A stretch of DNA of 41,546 nt from an uncultured Psychroflexus sp. (GTDB taxonomy: Bacteria; Bacteroidota; Bacteroidia; Flavobacteriales; Flavobacteriaceae). The notes beneath the pieces are model-generated. The model did not search any database, was not told the origin of the DNA, and saw only the letters and a list, made by a program, of their open reading frames with translations. Positions 1 through 8,500 of this stretch are shown in pieces. The DNA lies in the NCBI GenBank assembly GCA_913062845.1, contig CAJXVZ010000027.1, positions 1 through 41,546 of the forward strand. The letters are read 5' to 3'. Every line of letters begins with the position of its first letter. The stretch's first letter is position 1. The position numbers and the translations under genes were made by a program.

Positions 1-34
1 CTATTTCTTTTTTTATGCCATAAAATCTCTAAAA

Positions 35-55
35 ATATTAATCGAACTCAGGTTA
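35..55. repeat. Single copy of an inverted-repeat end (ATCGAACTCAGGTT)
   Basis: The core ATCGAACTCAGGTT at 41-54 matches, with zero or one mismatch, the two ends of the element at 10931-11161, and the flanking ATATTA is shared with that element's right end. It is probably the right end of another copy whose remainder lies left of the window, or a solitary end. Both readings are inference. Confidence 0.5.
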
Positions 56-175
56 ACAGGAAATAATTCTCAATATTTTTAATGATATTCACAACAAAAA
101 CTATTGGCTTTTAATATTCAATTTTTGCAGTAATAAATCTGTGGTTACTGTGACTTTTAAAAAAATATCAAATGA

Positions 176-3073
176 TCAGTTTTTAAGCTTCTTTCTTAAA
201 AAACTAACAGGATGCATTGCTTGTCTGGAAGTAGCATCTTTGATCTGATGCCTGCAACTGCTGCCATTTGCCAAAATATATGTACTTTCAGGAGCTCTTC
301 TCACAGTGGGTAATAATATCAACTCTCCAATATTCTGACTTATTTCATAATGCTCTTTTTCATAGCCAAAACCACCAGCCATGCCGCAACAACCTGATGG
401 AATTATACTGACCCTTGCATTTTCGACAACGTTAACCATGTCAAAAGTCGATTTTGAATTTGATAAAGCCTTTTGATGACAATGCAAATGCAACTTAACT
501 TCACATTTATCTGATGTAAAATGAGTCGAATTAATATTTCCTTTTTGTATTTCCTGACTTATATATTCATCAATTAAAAAAACGTTTTTTGACAGCTTTT
601 CGGCTGTATTTGTATCATCACAAAGTCTCAGATAATCATCTCTAAAACTGAGTATTGCTGAAGGCTCTATACCTATAAGAGGCGATTCGGTTGAAATGAC
701 ATTTTTAAAAAGATCAACATTATAATCAGCGACAGCTTTGGCCTGTTCTAAAAATCCTTTTGATAGGAAAGCTCTGCCGCTTTGCTTATTGGGTAAGTAT
801 TTCACATTATACCCTAAAGCAGTCAGCAATTCAAATGCATCCTTACCTATATCGGCCTCCAAACGATTTGTGAATTCATCTATGAACAGATATACTGTTT
901 TATTTAATTTTGATTTATGCGATTGCGACTTAGACTTTGATTTTAAATATTGTTCAAATGTTTGTGTGGACAGTTTAGGCAAACTTCTTTTAGGATGGAA
1001 ACCAATGAGCTTTTTAAAAGGATGTGATAAAAACTCTGCCTGACTTCCAAAATTATATAGTTGTGGAATATGACGGAAAAATGAATTGATCTTATCGTTA
1101 TTAGCAATGACATAATCCCTTAAGGGTCTGCGATGTTTCTTGTAATATTGATAGGTCACTTCAGCCTTAAAGCTTGAAACGTCTACGTTGCTTGGGCATT
1201 CGCGCTTACAGGCTTTACAGGATATGCACAGGTCAAATGCAGACATAAGATCTGTTTGCGGAAGTGAATCAGGGCTTGTGATATAATGTCTCAATGCATT
1301 AGCTCTTGCACGAGTTGTGTCCTTTTCATTTTTTGTAGCGTGATAACTGGGACACATGCCACCAGATGCCTGAGCTGATTTTCTGCAGTCTCCACTGCCG
1401 TTGCAGTTTTCTGCCGCGTGAAGCAGGTCCTTTTCTGCCTTGAAATTAAGAAAGCTGTCAGAAGCAAGTTCTGGCCTGTCTGGCTCATAACGTAAATTCT
1501 TGTCAACAGGATATGGATCAACTATCTTTCCCGGATTAAAAATATTATTCGGATCAAAAGTCCTTTTAAGGTTTTCAAGTAAATTATAGCACTCCTTTCC
1601 TATCATTATTTTAATAAAATTAGAGCGCACAATACCATCACCATGCTCACCACTTAATGATCCTTTGTATTTTTTGACCAATTGAGCGACTTCTTTTGTT
1701 ATGTTCTTAAAATCTTCAACACCTTTTTGTGTTTTTAAATTCAGAATAGGTCTGAGGTGTAATTCCCCGGCGCCGGCGTGAGCGTAGTAAACAGGTTTTT
1801 GATCATAAGCTTTCATGAGAAGTGCAAACTCAGCAATATAGGCCGGAAGATCTTCTACAGCCACAGCAGTATCTTCGATACATGCCACAGCCTTATGATC
1901 ACCAACTATTCCTCCTAATAAACCCAAACCTGCTTTCCTTAAATTTAATGCCTTTTCTATTTCATCACCAAATAAAACAGGTGTGGCGTAGGATTTGGTT
2001 AAACTTTTCAGGTCATTTTTTAAGGCTAGCACCTGCTTTTGGAGTTTCTTATCTGAACTGGATTTAAGCTCCAGGAGTAAAACAGCTTTGGGATTGCCCT
2101 GAAGGAAAAAACGATAGGATTTATATTCAAGATGATTTTTGGTACAATCTAAAATCGTATCATCCATCATTTCGCAGGCATATAAATTATGCCTCATGCA
2201 TACGGGGACAGACTGCATACAATCTTCTATGGATTCAAAATGAGCCGCAAGCATAGCTGAATGTTTTGGCGGCAAATCGTCTAATTTAAGTTCAATTTCA
2301 GTGACAAAAGTAAGCGTCCCCTCACTACCAGAAAGTAAACGAGCTAGATTGACTTTCCTGGTTTCTTCAAAATGAAAAAGCAGATCATCAATCGCATAAC
2401 CGGTATTTCTGCGATGAATTTCCTTTTTTGGATATGCTCTCGAAATATGACTCCTTAAGTTCTTATCTTTCAGCAATTTGAGGATATACTGATAAATTTT
2501 TGCCTTAAGACTACTGCCTTCGGCTTTTGCCTCACAAGATTCGATGGATTCTGATTTGAAATGTGCTTCACTTCCATCTGCAAGGATGCATTTTAAACTG
2601 ATGATTTTATCTCTGGTTGTCCCGTACTGAATTGAGGTTGTACCGGAAGAATTATTACCAACCATACCGCCCAACATGCAACGGTTTGATGTAGAAGTAT
2701 TTGGTCCGAAAAACAAACCATAAATCTTAAGATCACGGTTCAGGTCATCACGGATAACACCTGGTTCAACTATTGCAGTTTTATTTTCAACATCAATATT
2801 TAAAATTCTGTTGAAATATCTGCCCGTGTCTACTACTATGCCATCGCCAACACATTGTCCGGCAAGAGAAGTTCCGGCTGCACGTGGAATAAGCGATGAT
2901 TTATTTTTGACCGCATAGTCAATTAATATTTTTATATCTTCAACTGTTTTTGGAATAGTCACAGCTGCTGGCAATTGCTGGTAAACTGATGCATCTGTTG
3001 CATAAATGCTTTTATGGAGATCATCAAAAAATAATTCTCCGGAAAGCTGCACGTTAAGATCTTTCAGATTCAT
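176..3073 (-). CDS. FAD-linked oxidase / 4Fe-4S oxidoreductase fusion (D-lactate or 2-hydroxyacid dehydrogenase type)
   Basis: This 965-residue protein joins an N-terminal FAD-binding domain of the PCMH type (about 35-270, with the PRAAGTSLAGQ flavin-binding stretch) and an FAD-oxidase C-terminal domain (to about 530, with GEHGDGI) to an iron-sulfur region. Two Cys clusters are visible: a spaced set at about 554-573 and CISCKACKRECP at about 615-626. A C-terminal CCG-type domain contains HCH and GCCGMAGG near 893. The architecture resembles GlcD-GlpC fusions such as YdiJ and Dld-II-type enzymes, which oxidise D-2-hydroxyacids and pass electrons to the respiratory chain. The substrate cannot be read from sequence. 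Its ATG overlaps the gldG stop by four bases (ATGA), so it is probably translationally coupled as the last gene of the gldFG operon. I see no signal peptide, and it is probably cytoplasmic and membrane-associated. Confidence 0.88.
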   Translation of the reverse strand: MNLKDLNVQLSGELFFDDLHKSIYATDASVYQQLPAAVTIPKTVEDIKILIDYAVKNKSSLIPRAAGTSLAGQCVGDGIVVDTGRYFNRILNIDVENKTAIVEPGVIRDDLNRDLKIYGLFFGPNTSTSNRCMLGGMVGNNSSGTTSIQYGTTRDKIISLKCILADGSEAHFKSESIESCEAKAEGSSLKAKIYQYILKLLKDKNLRSHISRAYPKKEIHRRNTGYAIDDLLFHFEETRKVNLARLLSGSEGTLTFVTEIELKLDDLPPKHSAMLAAHFESIEDCMQSVPVCMRHNLYACEMMDDTILDCTKNHLEYKSYRFFLQGNPKAVLLLELKSSSDKKLQKQVLALKNDLKSLTKSYATPVLFGDEIEKALNLRKAGLGLLGGIVGDHKAVACIEDTAVAVEDLPAYIAEFALLMKAYDQKPVYYAHAGAGELHLRPILNLKTQKGVEDFKNITKEVAQLVKKYKGSLSGEHGDGIVRSNFIKIMIGKECYNLLENLKRTFDPNNIFNPGKIVDPYPVDKNLRYEPDRPELASDSFLNFKAEKDLLHAAENCNGSGDCRKSAQASGGMCPSYHATKNEKDTTRARANALRHYITSPDSLPQTDLMSAFDLCISCKACKRECPSNVDVSSFKAEVTYQYYKKHRRPLRDYVIANNDKINSFFRHIPQLYNFGSQAEFLSHPFKKLIGFHPKRSLPKLSTQTFEQYLKSKSKSQSHKSKLNKTVYLFIDEFTNRLEADIGKDAFELLTALGYNVKYLPNKQSGRAFLSKGFLEQAKAVADYNVDLFKNVISTESPLIGIEPSAILSFRDDYLRLCDDTNTAEKLSKNVFLIDEYISQEIQKGNINSTHFTSDKCEVKLHLHCHQKALSNSKSTFDMVNVVENARVSIIPSGCCGMAGGFGYEKEHYEISQNIGELILLPTVRRAPESTYILANGSSCRHQIKDATSRQAMHPVSFLRKKLKN

Positions 3074-4728
3074 CGCATTCTGGCATTTCTAAACCCATAA
3101 ATCACAACACCAAATATCAGAATCATTAAAATTCCTGCTCCAATATTAATAATTTGCCATTTTGTTGCCTCCACTTCTATTTTTCGATCATCCAGCATGG
3201 GAATATTGATTTGTTTATTCCTCAACATAACCAAATCTCTGTCACCTAGCAAATAATTTAGGGCATTTATAAGAAATGTTTTATTACCGTAGGAATCTCC
3301 GGTAAAACGATCAAAACCAAGGCTCAGTGCCTGGCCTTTTTGAATTTCGTTTGTCAGAACATCGCCATCTGATATCACAATCTGTTGGGTTTCCGGGCTT
3401 TTATCGATGTGATCATTGTATTCGAAAGGTGCGATCCTGTTTTGATACACGGAGGTAAATTCACCCTCCAATAAAACCGCCAGCGGATAATTACCCTGCG
3501 GATACATCTCAGGGTCTGGTCTAGTGTTGATCTGGTCTAAACTGATCTCCCGTGGCGTACCTTCGGCTCTGGACAAATTCGAACTTTGCAGTAGAACCGT
3601 TTTTGAAATGCCATTTTTTAAAGTATCAATAGTATTGGCAAATTCAAACTTTACGGCATTGATATTACTGACGATTGAATGTTTGCCAACGGGTTCAGCC
3701 AGTGGTTCATAAAACCAGGGATAAGGATTAACCTGTGTGTTTTCAGCACTTCCTGTGGATAAATAAATTGGCGCTGAATAAACATCGTTAACCAAGTCAT
3801 AGTTGATCCTGATACCATATTTAAACAGTAAATTCAGTAAGTTGAGGTCTCTTGGGAAAGCAATTGTTGAACCGGTATTTTTCAAACTGTCTTTTTCAAT
3901 CGCAACTGTTTCTAAAGCCCACATAGCTTTACCACCATCCATGATGAACTGATCGAGAACATAAACTTCACTATCTGTAAAGGCTTCAGTAGGTTTTGCG
4001 GATATCAGAGCATCAAAATCTTTCAATTGTTTAAGCACCTGAACCGGGCGACTTGCAACTGAATCTAATGAAAACGGTGCAATTAAATAATAATCACTGA
4101 CCTCCGTCAAAAAATCGGAAAGATATTGATCCTCAGGTTCTCCATTGCTTCTTAATACAGCTATTTTCTTTGTTCTTTCACGACTCAGTTTTAAAATTGC
4201 ATCAGCCAGGGCATATTCTAGATTTTGCACTGAGGCGTTAATCATCTCCTCAAGACTTTGATTCAGCTTTTTATTAAGCAGCTTTACCGGAAGCTGTTTG
4301 CCTTTATATTTTATGATAGCCCAGGGAAAAATAATAGTCTTGGTCAACTTACCATTCTTCATGATGTTCAGGTTTTCAGGCATCATCCCGTTTTGATAGA
4401 AGGCATTGCCCACCTGCTGCGCATCATCATTCTCTCCTACCGGATTTATAAATTCAAACTGAATATTTCTGTTCCTTAGGTTTATTTCTTCAAGCAGGTA
4501 TTGCGTTTCCCTTTGGAGGCGTTTAAATTCACCTGAAAGCTCTCCCTTGAGAAAAACCGTAATTTTCAGCGGCTGATCTATACGATCAACCAGGTCCAGG
4601 CTTGTCTGAGATAGAGTAAATCTTTGGTCAAGTGTAAAATCAAAACGTTTGTAAAATTGATTTGAAAACCAGTTTATGGCTATCAAAACGATTAAAACAA
4701 GCCCTGTATTCCTTATAAACTTTTTCAT
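3070..4728 (-). CDS. gldG: Gliding motility ABC transporter auxiliary protein GldG
   Basis: This is a 552-residue protein with one N-terminal membrane segment (about 9-25), a large extracytoplasmic region and one C-terminal membrane segment (about 523-545). That is the topology of the GldG / ABC-transporter auxiliary family. In Flavobacterium johnsoniae, GldG acts with the permease GldF and the ATPase GldA in an ABC transporter linked to gliding motility. Here it starts one base after gldF, the conserved gldFG order. gldA is not in the window. The transported substrate is not established for the family. The length is normal and nothing looks damaged. Confidence 0.9.
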   Translation of the reverse strand: MKKFIRNTGLVLIVLIAINWFSNQFYKRFDFTLDQRFTLSQTSLDLVDRIDQPLKITVFLKGELSGEFKRLQRETQYLLEEINLRNRNIQFEFINPVGENDDAQQVGNAFYQNGMMPENLNIMKNGKLTKTIIFPWAIIKYKGKQLPVKLLNKKLNQSLEEMINASVQNLEYALADAILKLSRERTKKIAVLRSNGEPEDQYLSDFLTEVSDYYLIAPFSLDSVASRPVQVLKQLKDFDALISAKPTEAFTDSEVYVLDQFIMDGGKAMWALETVAIEKDSLKNTGSTIAFPRDLNLLNLLFKYGIRINYDLVNDVYSAPIYLSTGSAENTQVNPYPWFYEPLAEPVGKHSIVSNINAVKFEFANTIDTLKNGISKTVLLQSSNLSRAEGTPREISLDQINTRPDPEMYPQGNYPLAVLLEGEFTSVYQNRIAPFEYNDHIDKSPETQQIVISDGDVLTNEIQKGQALSLGFDRFTGDSYGNKTFLINALNYLLGDRDLVMLRNKQINIPMLDDRKIEVEATKWQIINIGAGILMILIFGVVIYGFRNARMR

Positions 4729-4729
4729 A

Positions 4730-5461
4730 TCAAGCTTTTAGATTTTGTAGCCGTTGTTTGCTTAAAGCTATAAAAAGAACTAAAACTGAGAGGAAATAGA
4801 CCAAATCTCTGGTGTCTAAGACACCACGCATTATACTCCTGTAATGATAATTCAAACTCAGGTAATCAAGTATGAAAATGTCTTTTCCAAAGACAGCGGA
4901 AGCATTTAAGGCATGAAACCCATAATAGATCAATAAACAAAAGACGACAGCAATAATAAAAGCCACCAATTGGTTATCGCTTAAGGTAGAAGCAAATATG
5001 CCTATGGCAGTGTAAACAGCGATCAAAAAGACCAAACCAAAATAAGAAGCTGCGATTGCCCCATAGTCAATCTGCGCGGTTTGTGAAGCAAGTGCCTCTA
5101 CACTAAAAATGTAGACAACACTGGGCAAAATGGCTATCAGGCAGAGAACAAAGGCTCCAAGAAATTTTCCCAAGATGAGCTGGTTTAAGCTTATAGGTTT
5201 GGTAAATAGTAATTCCAGCGTTCCTTTACGTTGTTCCTCAGAAAAACTTTTCATACAGATACCGGGGATCAAGAACATAAATACCCATGGAGACAATTCA
5301 AAAAACAAGGTCAGATCTGCATATGCCGCATTGTATATGTTGAACGGCGTGTTAAAAACCCAAAGCAATAAACCATTTATAATTAAAAATACAAGAACAA
5401 CCAGTATACCCAAAATTGAGCTGAAAAAGCCAAAAAATTCTTTTTTAAATATTGCCCACAT
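4730..5461 (-). CDS. gldF: Gliding motility ABC transporter permease GldF
   Basis: This 243-residue ABC-2-type permease has about six hydrophobic segments, starting with a long one at 10-35. The conserved cytoplasmic stretch SFSEEQRKGTLELLFTKPIS (about 73-92) is typical of ABC-2 permeases of the GldF / NatB / NosY kind. Position directly before gldG supports the specific name. It should act with GldG and an ATPase encoded elsewhere. Six bases separate it from the small ABM gene upstream, so it belongs to the same transcript. Confidence 0.9.
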   Translation of the reverse strand: MWAIFKKEFFGFFSSILGILVVLVFLIINGLLLWVFNTPFNIYNAAYADLTLFFELSPWVFMFLIPGICMKSFSEEQRKGTLELLFTKPISLNQLILGKFLGAFVLCLIAILPSVVYIFSVEALASQTAQIDYGAIAASYFGLVFLIAVYTAIGIFASTLSDNQLVAFIIAVVFCLLIYYGFHALNASAVFGKDIFILDYLSLNYHYRSIMRGVLDTRDLVYFLSVLVLFIALSKQRLQNLKA

Positions 5462-5467
5462 TACAAT

Positions 5468-5767
5468 TTACTTTAACTCATGTAAAACCTTTACACTCCA
5501 TGCTTTTGGCCTGTCTGAGAATAATTTTTTGGTATTTGACCATACCGTTTTAAACAAATCAGAATGCCTGTAATTATTAAGATCTTCTTCAGCATTCCAA
5601 TAACTATACGTCATAAAAGTTGATTTATTTTTTACATCCTGCCATAATTCCAGATGTTTGCACCCTTCAAAGGCTCTTATCTTTTCTTTATTGGCATCAA
5701 AAAGCTGTTTAAAAGACTTAATATGTTCAGTTTTGAATTCCATTTTCACTATTCGTTTTATCATCAT
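5468..5767 (-). CDS. Small ABM-fold (antibiotic biosynthesis monooxygenase-like) protein
   Basis: This 99-residue protein has the ferredoxin-like pattern of the ABM superfamily. An N-terminal strand is followed by a helix (HIKSFKQLFDANKEKI), the strand GCKHLELWQDVKNKSTFMTYSYW, and a helix with NYRHSDLFKTVWSNTK. Members are small dimers that include monooxygenases, heme-degrading enzymes and many proteins of unknown role, so I do not assign a reaction. The chosen ATG overlaps the stop of the upstream SAM hydrolase gene by four bases (ATGA), which supports that start over the internal Met at residue 8. It is third from last in a five-gene operon. Confidence 0.75.
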   Translation of the reverse strand: MMIKRIVKMEFKTEHIKSFKQLFDANKEKIRAFEGCKHLELWQDVKNKSTFMTYSYWNAEEDLNNYRHSDLFKTVWSNTKKLFSDRPKAWSVKVLHELK

Positions 5768-6594
5768 AAAAAATTTATGGTTATTGTGTCCATGACTTCC
5801 AGACCAAAGAGTGTAGACGCGCCGCCTGAAGTATCAGGATTGCTTTTATAAATTGCCAGCTCTAAATAACCCGAGGAATTAAATAAAGCCAGTTTTTTAC
5901 CGCTGCTCTCTCTTTTATTCGGAGGTGCATCAAAGTTAACAGCTTCAGAGTAACTGTCGTAGACCATTTTAAATTCTACATGTCTTGCACTAATCACATA
6001 ACTTCTTCCTTTTACCAGACTTTCAAAAAAAGCCTTTTTAATATTTGTCACTACATTTCCAAAATTATCAATATATACCACATGGCCAATGATCTGGTTT
6101 TCAGAAGAATTTACCTGAGGTTCTATATATTTTAGCTGTTTTAAAGTTTGTATGGGCTTTCCAATGACCTCCAGAGTTCCACCACGCAAAATATGCCCCG
6201 CAACTTTAACGAAAACATCCAAAACCGTAAAATTCGTTTCCAGAGCACGGTGAATATTAATTTCAACAATCTTGTCTGGCCGTATTTCCGAAGCGATCAG
6301 TGAAACTATGCCATTATTGGCACAAATAAAGTAATGCCCGTCCAGATATACTGCGATATGCTTATTTTCCGGAGTTAATTCAGAATCAACCCCGATTATA
6401 TGCACGCTGCCTTCAGGAAAATTATAATAGGCATTTTTAATGACATAGGCAGCCTCAATAATATCAAAAGGTGAAATGAGATGTGAAATATCTACAATCA
6501 TTGCCTCTTTAATTTCAGAATACAAAGCTCCTTTAACGGCAGCAACCGAATGGTCTTTGAGTCCGAAATCTGTCGTTAATGTTATGATAGACAT
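5764..6594 (-). CDS. SAM hydroxide adenosyltransferase (DUF62 / SAM hydrolase family)
   Basis: This 276-residue protein begins MSIITLTTDFGLKDHSVAAV, with the family-typical TTDFG and the Asp residues D9 and D14. It continues with VDISHLISPFDI, a Gly-Val-Asp (GVDSE) strand, FICANNGI and a C-terminal domain with YIDNFGNVVTNI. Members split S-adenosylmethionine with water into adenosine and methionine and are related to SAM-dependent fluorinase and chlorinase. The Asp and Asn residues are visible, but the halogenase-specific loop cannot be judged by eye. Hydrolase activity is the default for free-living bacteria. It is the first gene of the gldFG operon. A folded repeat element (6613-6692) lies between it and a possible promoter at 6749. 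Confidence 0.88.
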   Translation of the reverse strand: MSIITLTTDFGLKDHSVAAVKGALYSEIKEAMIVDISHLISPFDIIEAAYVIKNAYYNFPEGSVHIIGVDSELTPENKHIAVYLDGHYFICANNGIVSLIASEIRPDKIVEINIHRALETNFTVLDVFVKVAGHILRGGTLEVIGKPIQTLKQLKYIEPQVNSSENQIIGHVVYIDNFGNVVTNIKKAFFESLVKGRSYVISARHVEFKMVYDSYSEAVNFDAPPNKRESSGKKLALFNSSGYLELAIYKSNPDTSGGASTLFGLEVMDTITINFL

Positions 6595-6612
6595 TTCTTC
6601 TTTTTATGATTT

Positions 6613-6692
6613 GGGCGGCTTAACGGGCTATCCGTTTGTATTCCTCGCCCCTACATTTTGGGGCTGCGGGATACCAGTTCTATCCCTGCCGC
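6613..6692. repeat. Folded intergenic repeat element upstream of the SAM hydrolase gene
   Basis: This GC-rich island of about 80 bp sits in AT-rich spacer DNA. The outer arms GCGGC (6615-6619) and GCCGC (6688-6692) pair. An inner imperfect hairpin pairs 6638-6651 with 6660-6673, topped by GCCCC (6647-6651) and GGGGC (6660-6664). It contains CGGGCTATCCG and CTATCCCTGCCGC. I recall very similar CGGGCTATCCG...CTATCCCTAACGC islands in spacers of other flavobacterial genomes; that is memory, not a search result. No protein frame is apparent. Confidence 0.6.
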
Positions 6693-6748
6693 AGTTTATA
6701 GTATTGCAATACGAAAATGCTTTTAAAAGTAAAGCCATAATTAAGGGT

Positions 6749-6756
6749 CAAATATA
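6749..6756 (-). promoter_or_regulatory. Possible -7 promoter element for the SAM hydrolase-gldFG operon
   Basis: On the minus strand this reads TATATTTG, an exact match to the Bacteroidota -7 motif TAnnTTTG. I see no clear TTG at the expected distance, so the call is weak. If used, the transcript would have a leader of about 150 nt carrying the folded repeat 6613-6692. A 12-bp palindrome, GTATTGCAATAC, lies at 6701-6712 between them. Confidence 0.3.
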
Positions 6757-6886
6757 CATAAAAGCCCTTTGCCAGCATTAACAGAAATCAGTAGAAATTA
6801 TCTGAAAATATGACCAACAATGTCTTTTTTGAACTTAACAATATCAATCAAAAAATATGAACAAAAACCTGAGCTATACTTAAAAA

Positions 6887-7264
6887 TTATTCACGTAATA
6901 TCCAGGCCCAATATATAAGTAAAGGATGAATCAAAAGAAGCCTGGCCCACGAAATCCAAGGAGAAACGCACAAGCTGCCTTCAACACACGAATCCTGTTG
7001 AATAAAATAAACGTGAGAAGGAATAAACATGATGAGCAATATAATGATTCCATAAACTGAAATTTTTCTGAATTGTGGAAAAATTGCCCCAATGCCAAAA
7101 ATAATTTCCAGAGCACCACTGGCATAGTTTAGAAACTCAGGAAATGGCAAATAATCAGGAATAAGTCCAAAATAAAACTCAGGATTAACAAAATGATAAA
7201 TACCGGCAAACCCATAAAAAAGGACCAATAATATTCTTAGTACTTTTACCATATATAATGCCAT
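6887..7264 (-). CDS. DoxX-family membrane protein
   Basis: This 125-residue protein has four predicted membrane segments. It shows the DoxX-like opening LRILLVLFYGFAGIYHFVNP, then GALEIIFGIGAIFPQFRK and a C-terminal WARLLLIHPLLIYWAWIL. The family is broad and includes quinol-oxidase-associated subunits and proteins of unknown function, so no reaction is assigned. It is monocistronic and divergent from the phosphoesterase at 7584. The start is ambiguous: ATG 7264 lies inside a palindrome (7263-7277), and the next Met, at 7252, would give a 121-residue protein starting MVKVLRI. Confidence 0.78.
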   Translation of the reverse strand: MALYMVKVLRILLVLFYGFAGIYHFVNPEFYFGLIPDYLPFPEFLNYASGALEIIFGIGAIFPQFRKISVYGIIILLIMFIPSHVYFIQQDSCVEGSLCVSPWISWARLLLIHPLLIYWAWILRE

Positions 7265-7277
7265 TGATTAAATCAAT
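7263..7277. promoter_or_regulatory. 15-bp palindrome at the doxX-like gene start
   Basis: ATTGATT-A-AATCAAT is a perfect 7-bp inverted repeat around one base, overlapping the first ATG of the DoxX-family gene. It could be an operator or a chance AT-rich palindrome. If it is an operator, the ATG at 7252 is the better start. Confidence 0.3.
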
Positions 7278-7583
7278 AGAGGTTTGATAAAATAAACTAT
7301 TGAACCCATCAATTGCAGGACTTTGGTTTTCATTTTTATTAAAAAATAATGCTTCCTTAAAATTTTTATCAAATATAATGATATCATTCATCATGATGAC
7401 TAACGGACAAATTTGTTTTTTTTAATGTGGTTGCAGACAAACATGTTCAAATATTTAAAGAAAGTGGCTTAATACTCAAATAACAATTACTTTTTATTCT
7501 TAACAAATAGTAAGCAAAAGCATAATATTTCAATGATATGACTACAATTTATTTATTTTTTATTTGAAGTCAAAACCAACACT
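7265..7583. other. Divergent spacer between the DoxX gene and the LpxH-like gene
   Basis: This is about 320 bp of AT-rich sequence. It holds an exact TAnnTTTG match on the minus strand (TATATTTG, 7370-7377), a possible promoter for the DoxX gene without a clear TTG partner. Otherwise I see only homopolymeric A/T runs and no convincing gene. A 69-codon minus-strand frame runs through it but overlaps the DoxX gene and resembles nothing I know. Confidence 0.4.
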
Positions 7584-8426
7584 TTGATACCTGAAAAAAA
7601 AAGGAAAGTAGATATTGTAGTCATTTCTGATGTTCATCTTGGAACTTTTGGATGTCATGCTTCAGAGCTTTTATCCTATCTGGAAAGTATAGAACCAAAA
7701 AAATTGATTTTGAATGGTGATATTATAGACATCTGGCAATTCCGAAAAAACTATTTTCCCAAAACCCATCTCAAAGTCATTCAAAAGATCATAAATCTCT
7801 CCACTAAAGGTACAGAAGTTATCTATCTTACTGGAAATCATGACGAAATGCTAAGAAAATTCAGCGATGTAAATGTGGGAAATCTTAGGCTTGCAGATAA
7901 AGTTGTCCTAAACCTTGACGGCAAAAAGGCCTGGTTCTTTCACGGTGATGTTTTCGATGTATCTATAAATAAAGCAAAATGGCTGGCAAAGTTAGGTGGC
8001 TGGGGTTACGATATTCTGATCTTACTAAACAGATTTATTAATTTCTGGCTGATTAAATTTAAAAGAGAAAAGTACTCTTTATCTAAAAAAATAAAAAACA
8101 GTGTCAAAAAAGCAGTAAAACATATACAGGATTTTGAAAATGTAGCCTCAGATCTGGCGATTCAAAATGGATATAAATATGTGGTTTGCGGGCATATACA
8201 TCAACCTAAGATAATAAGAAAAGTAAACAATCAAGGCACTTGTCTTTATTTGAATTCCGGAGACTGGGTAGAAAACCTGACTGCTTTAGAATACCATCAA
8301 AAAAAATGGAATCTCATAAGCTACGACGATCTGCAATTTAATGCGTCAGATGACAGTGACAATAACACGCCATCCCAGGACCTCCTTACGGCGATTACAA
8401 TTTTTTCAAAATCTAAAAAAGAATAG
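7584..8426 (+). CDS. UDP-2,3-diacylglucosamine diphosphatase-like calcineurin phosphoesterase
   Basis: This 280-residue metallophosphoesterase carries the full motif set: DVHLG with D16 and H18, LNGDIID, TGNHDE, FFHGDVFD and CGHIHQP. The long, basic, amphipathic insertion between GWGYDILILLNRFINFWLIKF and KKIKNSVKKAVK is typical of the Bacteroidota enzymes annotated as LpxH-like. These remove UMP from UDP-2,3-diacylglucosamine to give lipid X in lipid A synthesis at the inner membrane. TTG at 7584 is chosen because an in-frame stop lies at 7539 with no ATG between, and the conserved core starts only eight codons later. It is alone on the plus strand and ends at a bidirectional terminator. Confidence 0.8.
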   Translation: MIPEKKRKVDIVVISDVHLGTFGCHASELLSYLESIEPKKLILNGDIIDIWQFRKNYFPKTHLKVIQKIINLSTKGTEVIYLTGNHDEMLRKFSDVNVGNLRLADKVVLNLDGKKAWFFHGDVFDVSINKAKWLAKLGGWGYDILILLNRFINFWLIKFKREKYSLSKKIKNSVKKAVKHIQDFENVASDLAIQNGYKYVVCGHIHQPKIIRKVNNQGTCLYLNSGDWVENLTALEYHQKKWNLISYDDLQFNASDDSDNNTPSQDLLTAITIFSKSKKE

Positions 8427-8451
8427 TATTAGATCTTAGAATTACTTTTTT

Positions 8452-8486
8452 AAAACACCAAAGATTTAAAAATACTTTGGTGTTTT
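8452..8486. terminator. Bidirectional intrinsic terminator
   Basis: A perfect 12-bp stem, AAAACACCAAAG (8452-8463) with CTTTGGTGTTTT (8475-8486), has an 11-nt loop. T-rich sequence follows on the plus strand and A-rich sequence precedes it, giving T-rich sequence on the minus strand. It lies between the converging ends of the phosphoesterase and glycerophosphodiesterase genes. Confidence 0.85.
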
Positions 8487-8500
8487 ATTTTATTTAAATT

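Noticed and set aside
126-151. Hairpin CAGTAA/TTACTG downstream of the FAD oxidase gene as a terminator
   Set aside because: On the minus strand the stem is followed by CAAAAATTG, not by a T run, and it has only six weak pairs.
738-1043. Long plus-strand frame inside the FAD oxidase gene
   Set aside because: It lies wholly antisense to a gene with clear domains and has no motif; like other antisense or overlapping frames within ileS, fumC, trpE and the SulP gene, it is a shadow of the real frame.
5764-6594. Fluorinase or chlorinase instead of SAM hydrolase
   Set aside because: The family is shared, but I see no halogenase-specific insertion that I can identify with confidence and no neighbouring fluorometabolite genes.
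7185-7394. 69-codon minus-strand frame upstream of the DoxX gene
   Set aside because: It overlaps the start of the clearer DoxX-family gene, has no recognisable domain, and its composition looks like translated AT-rich spacer.
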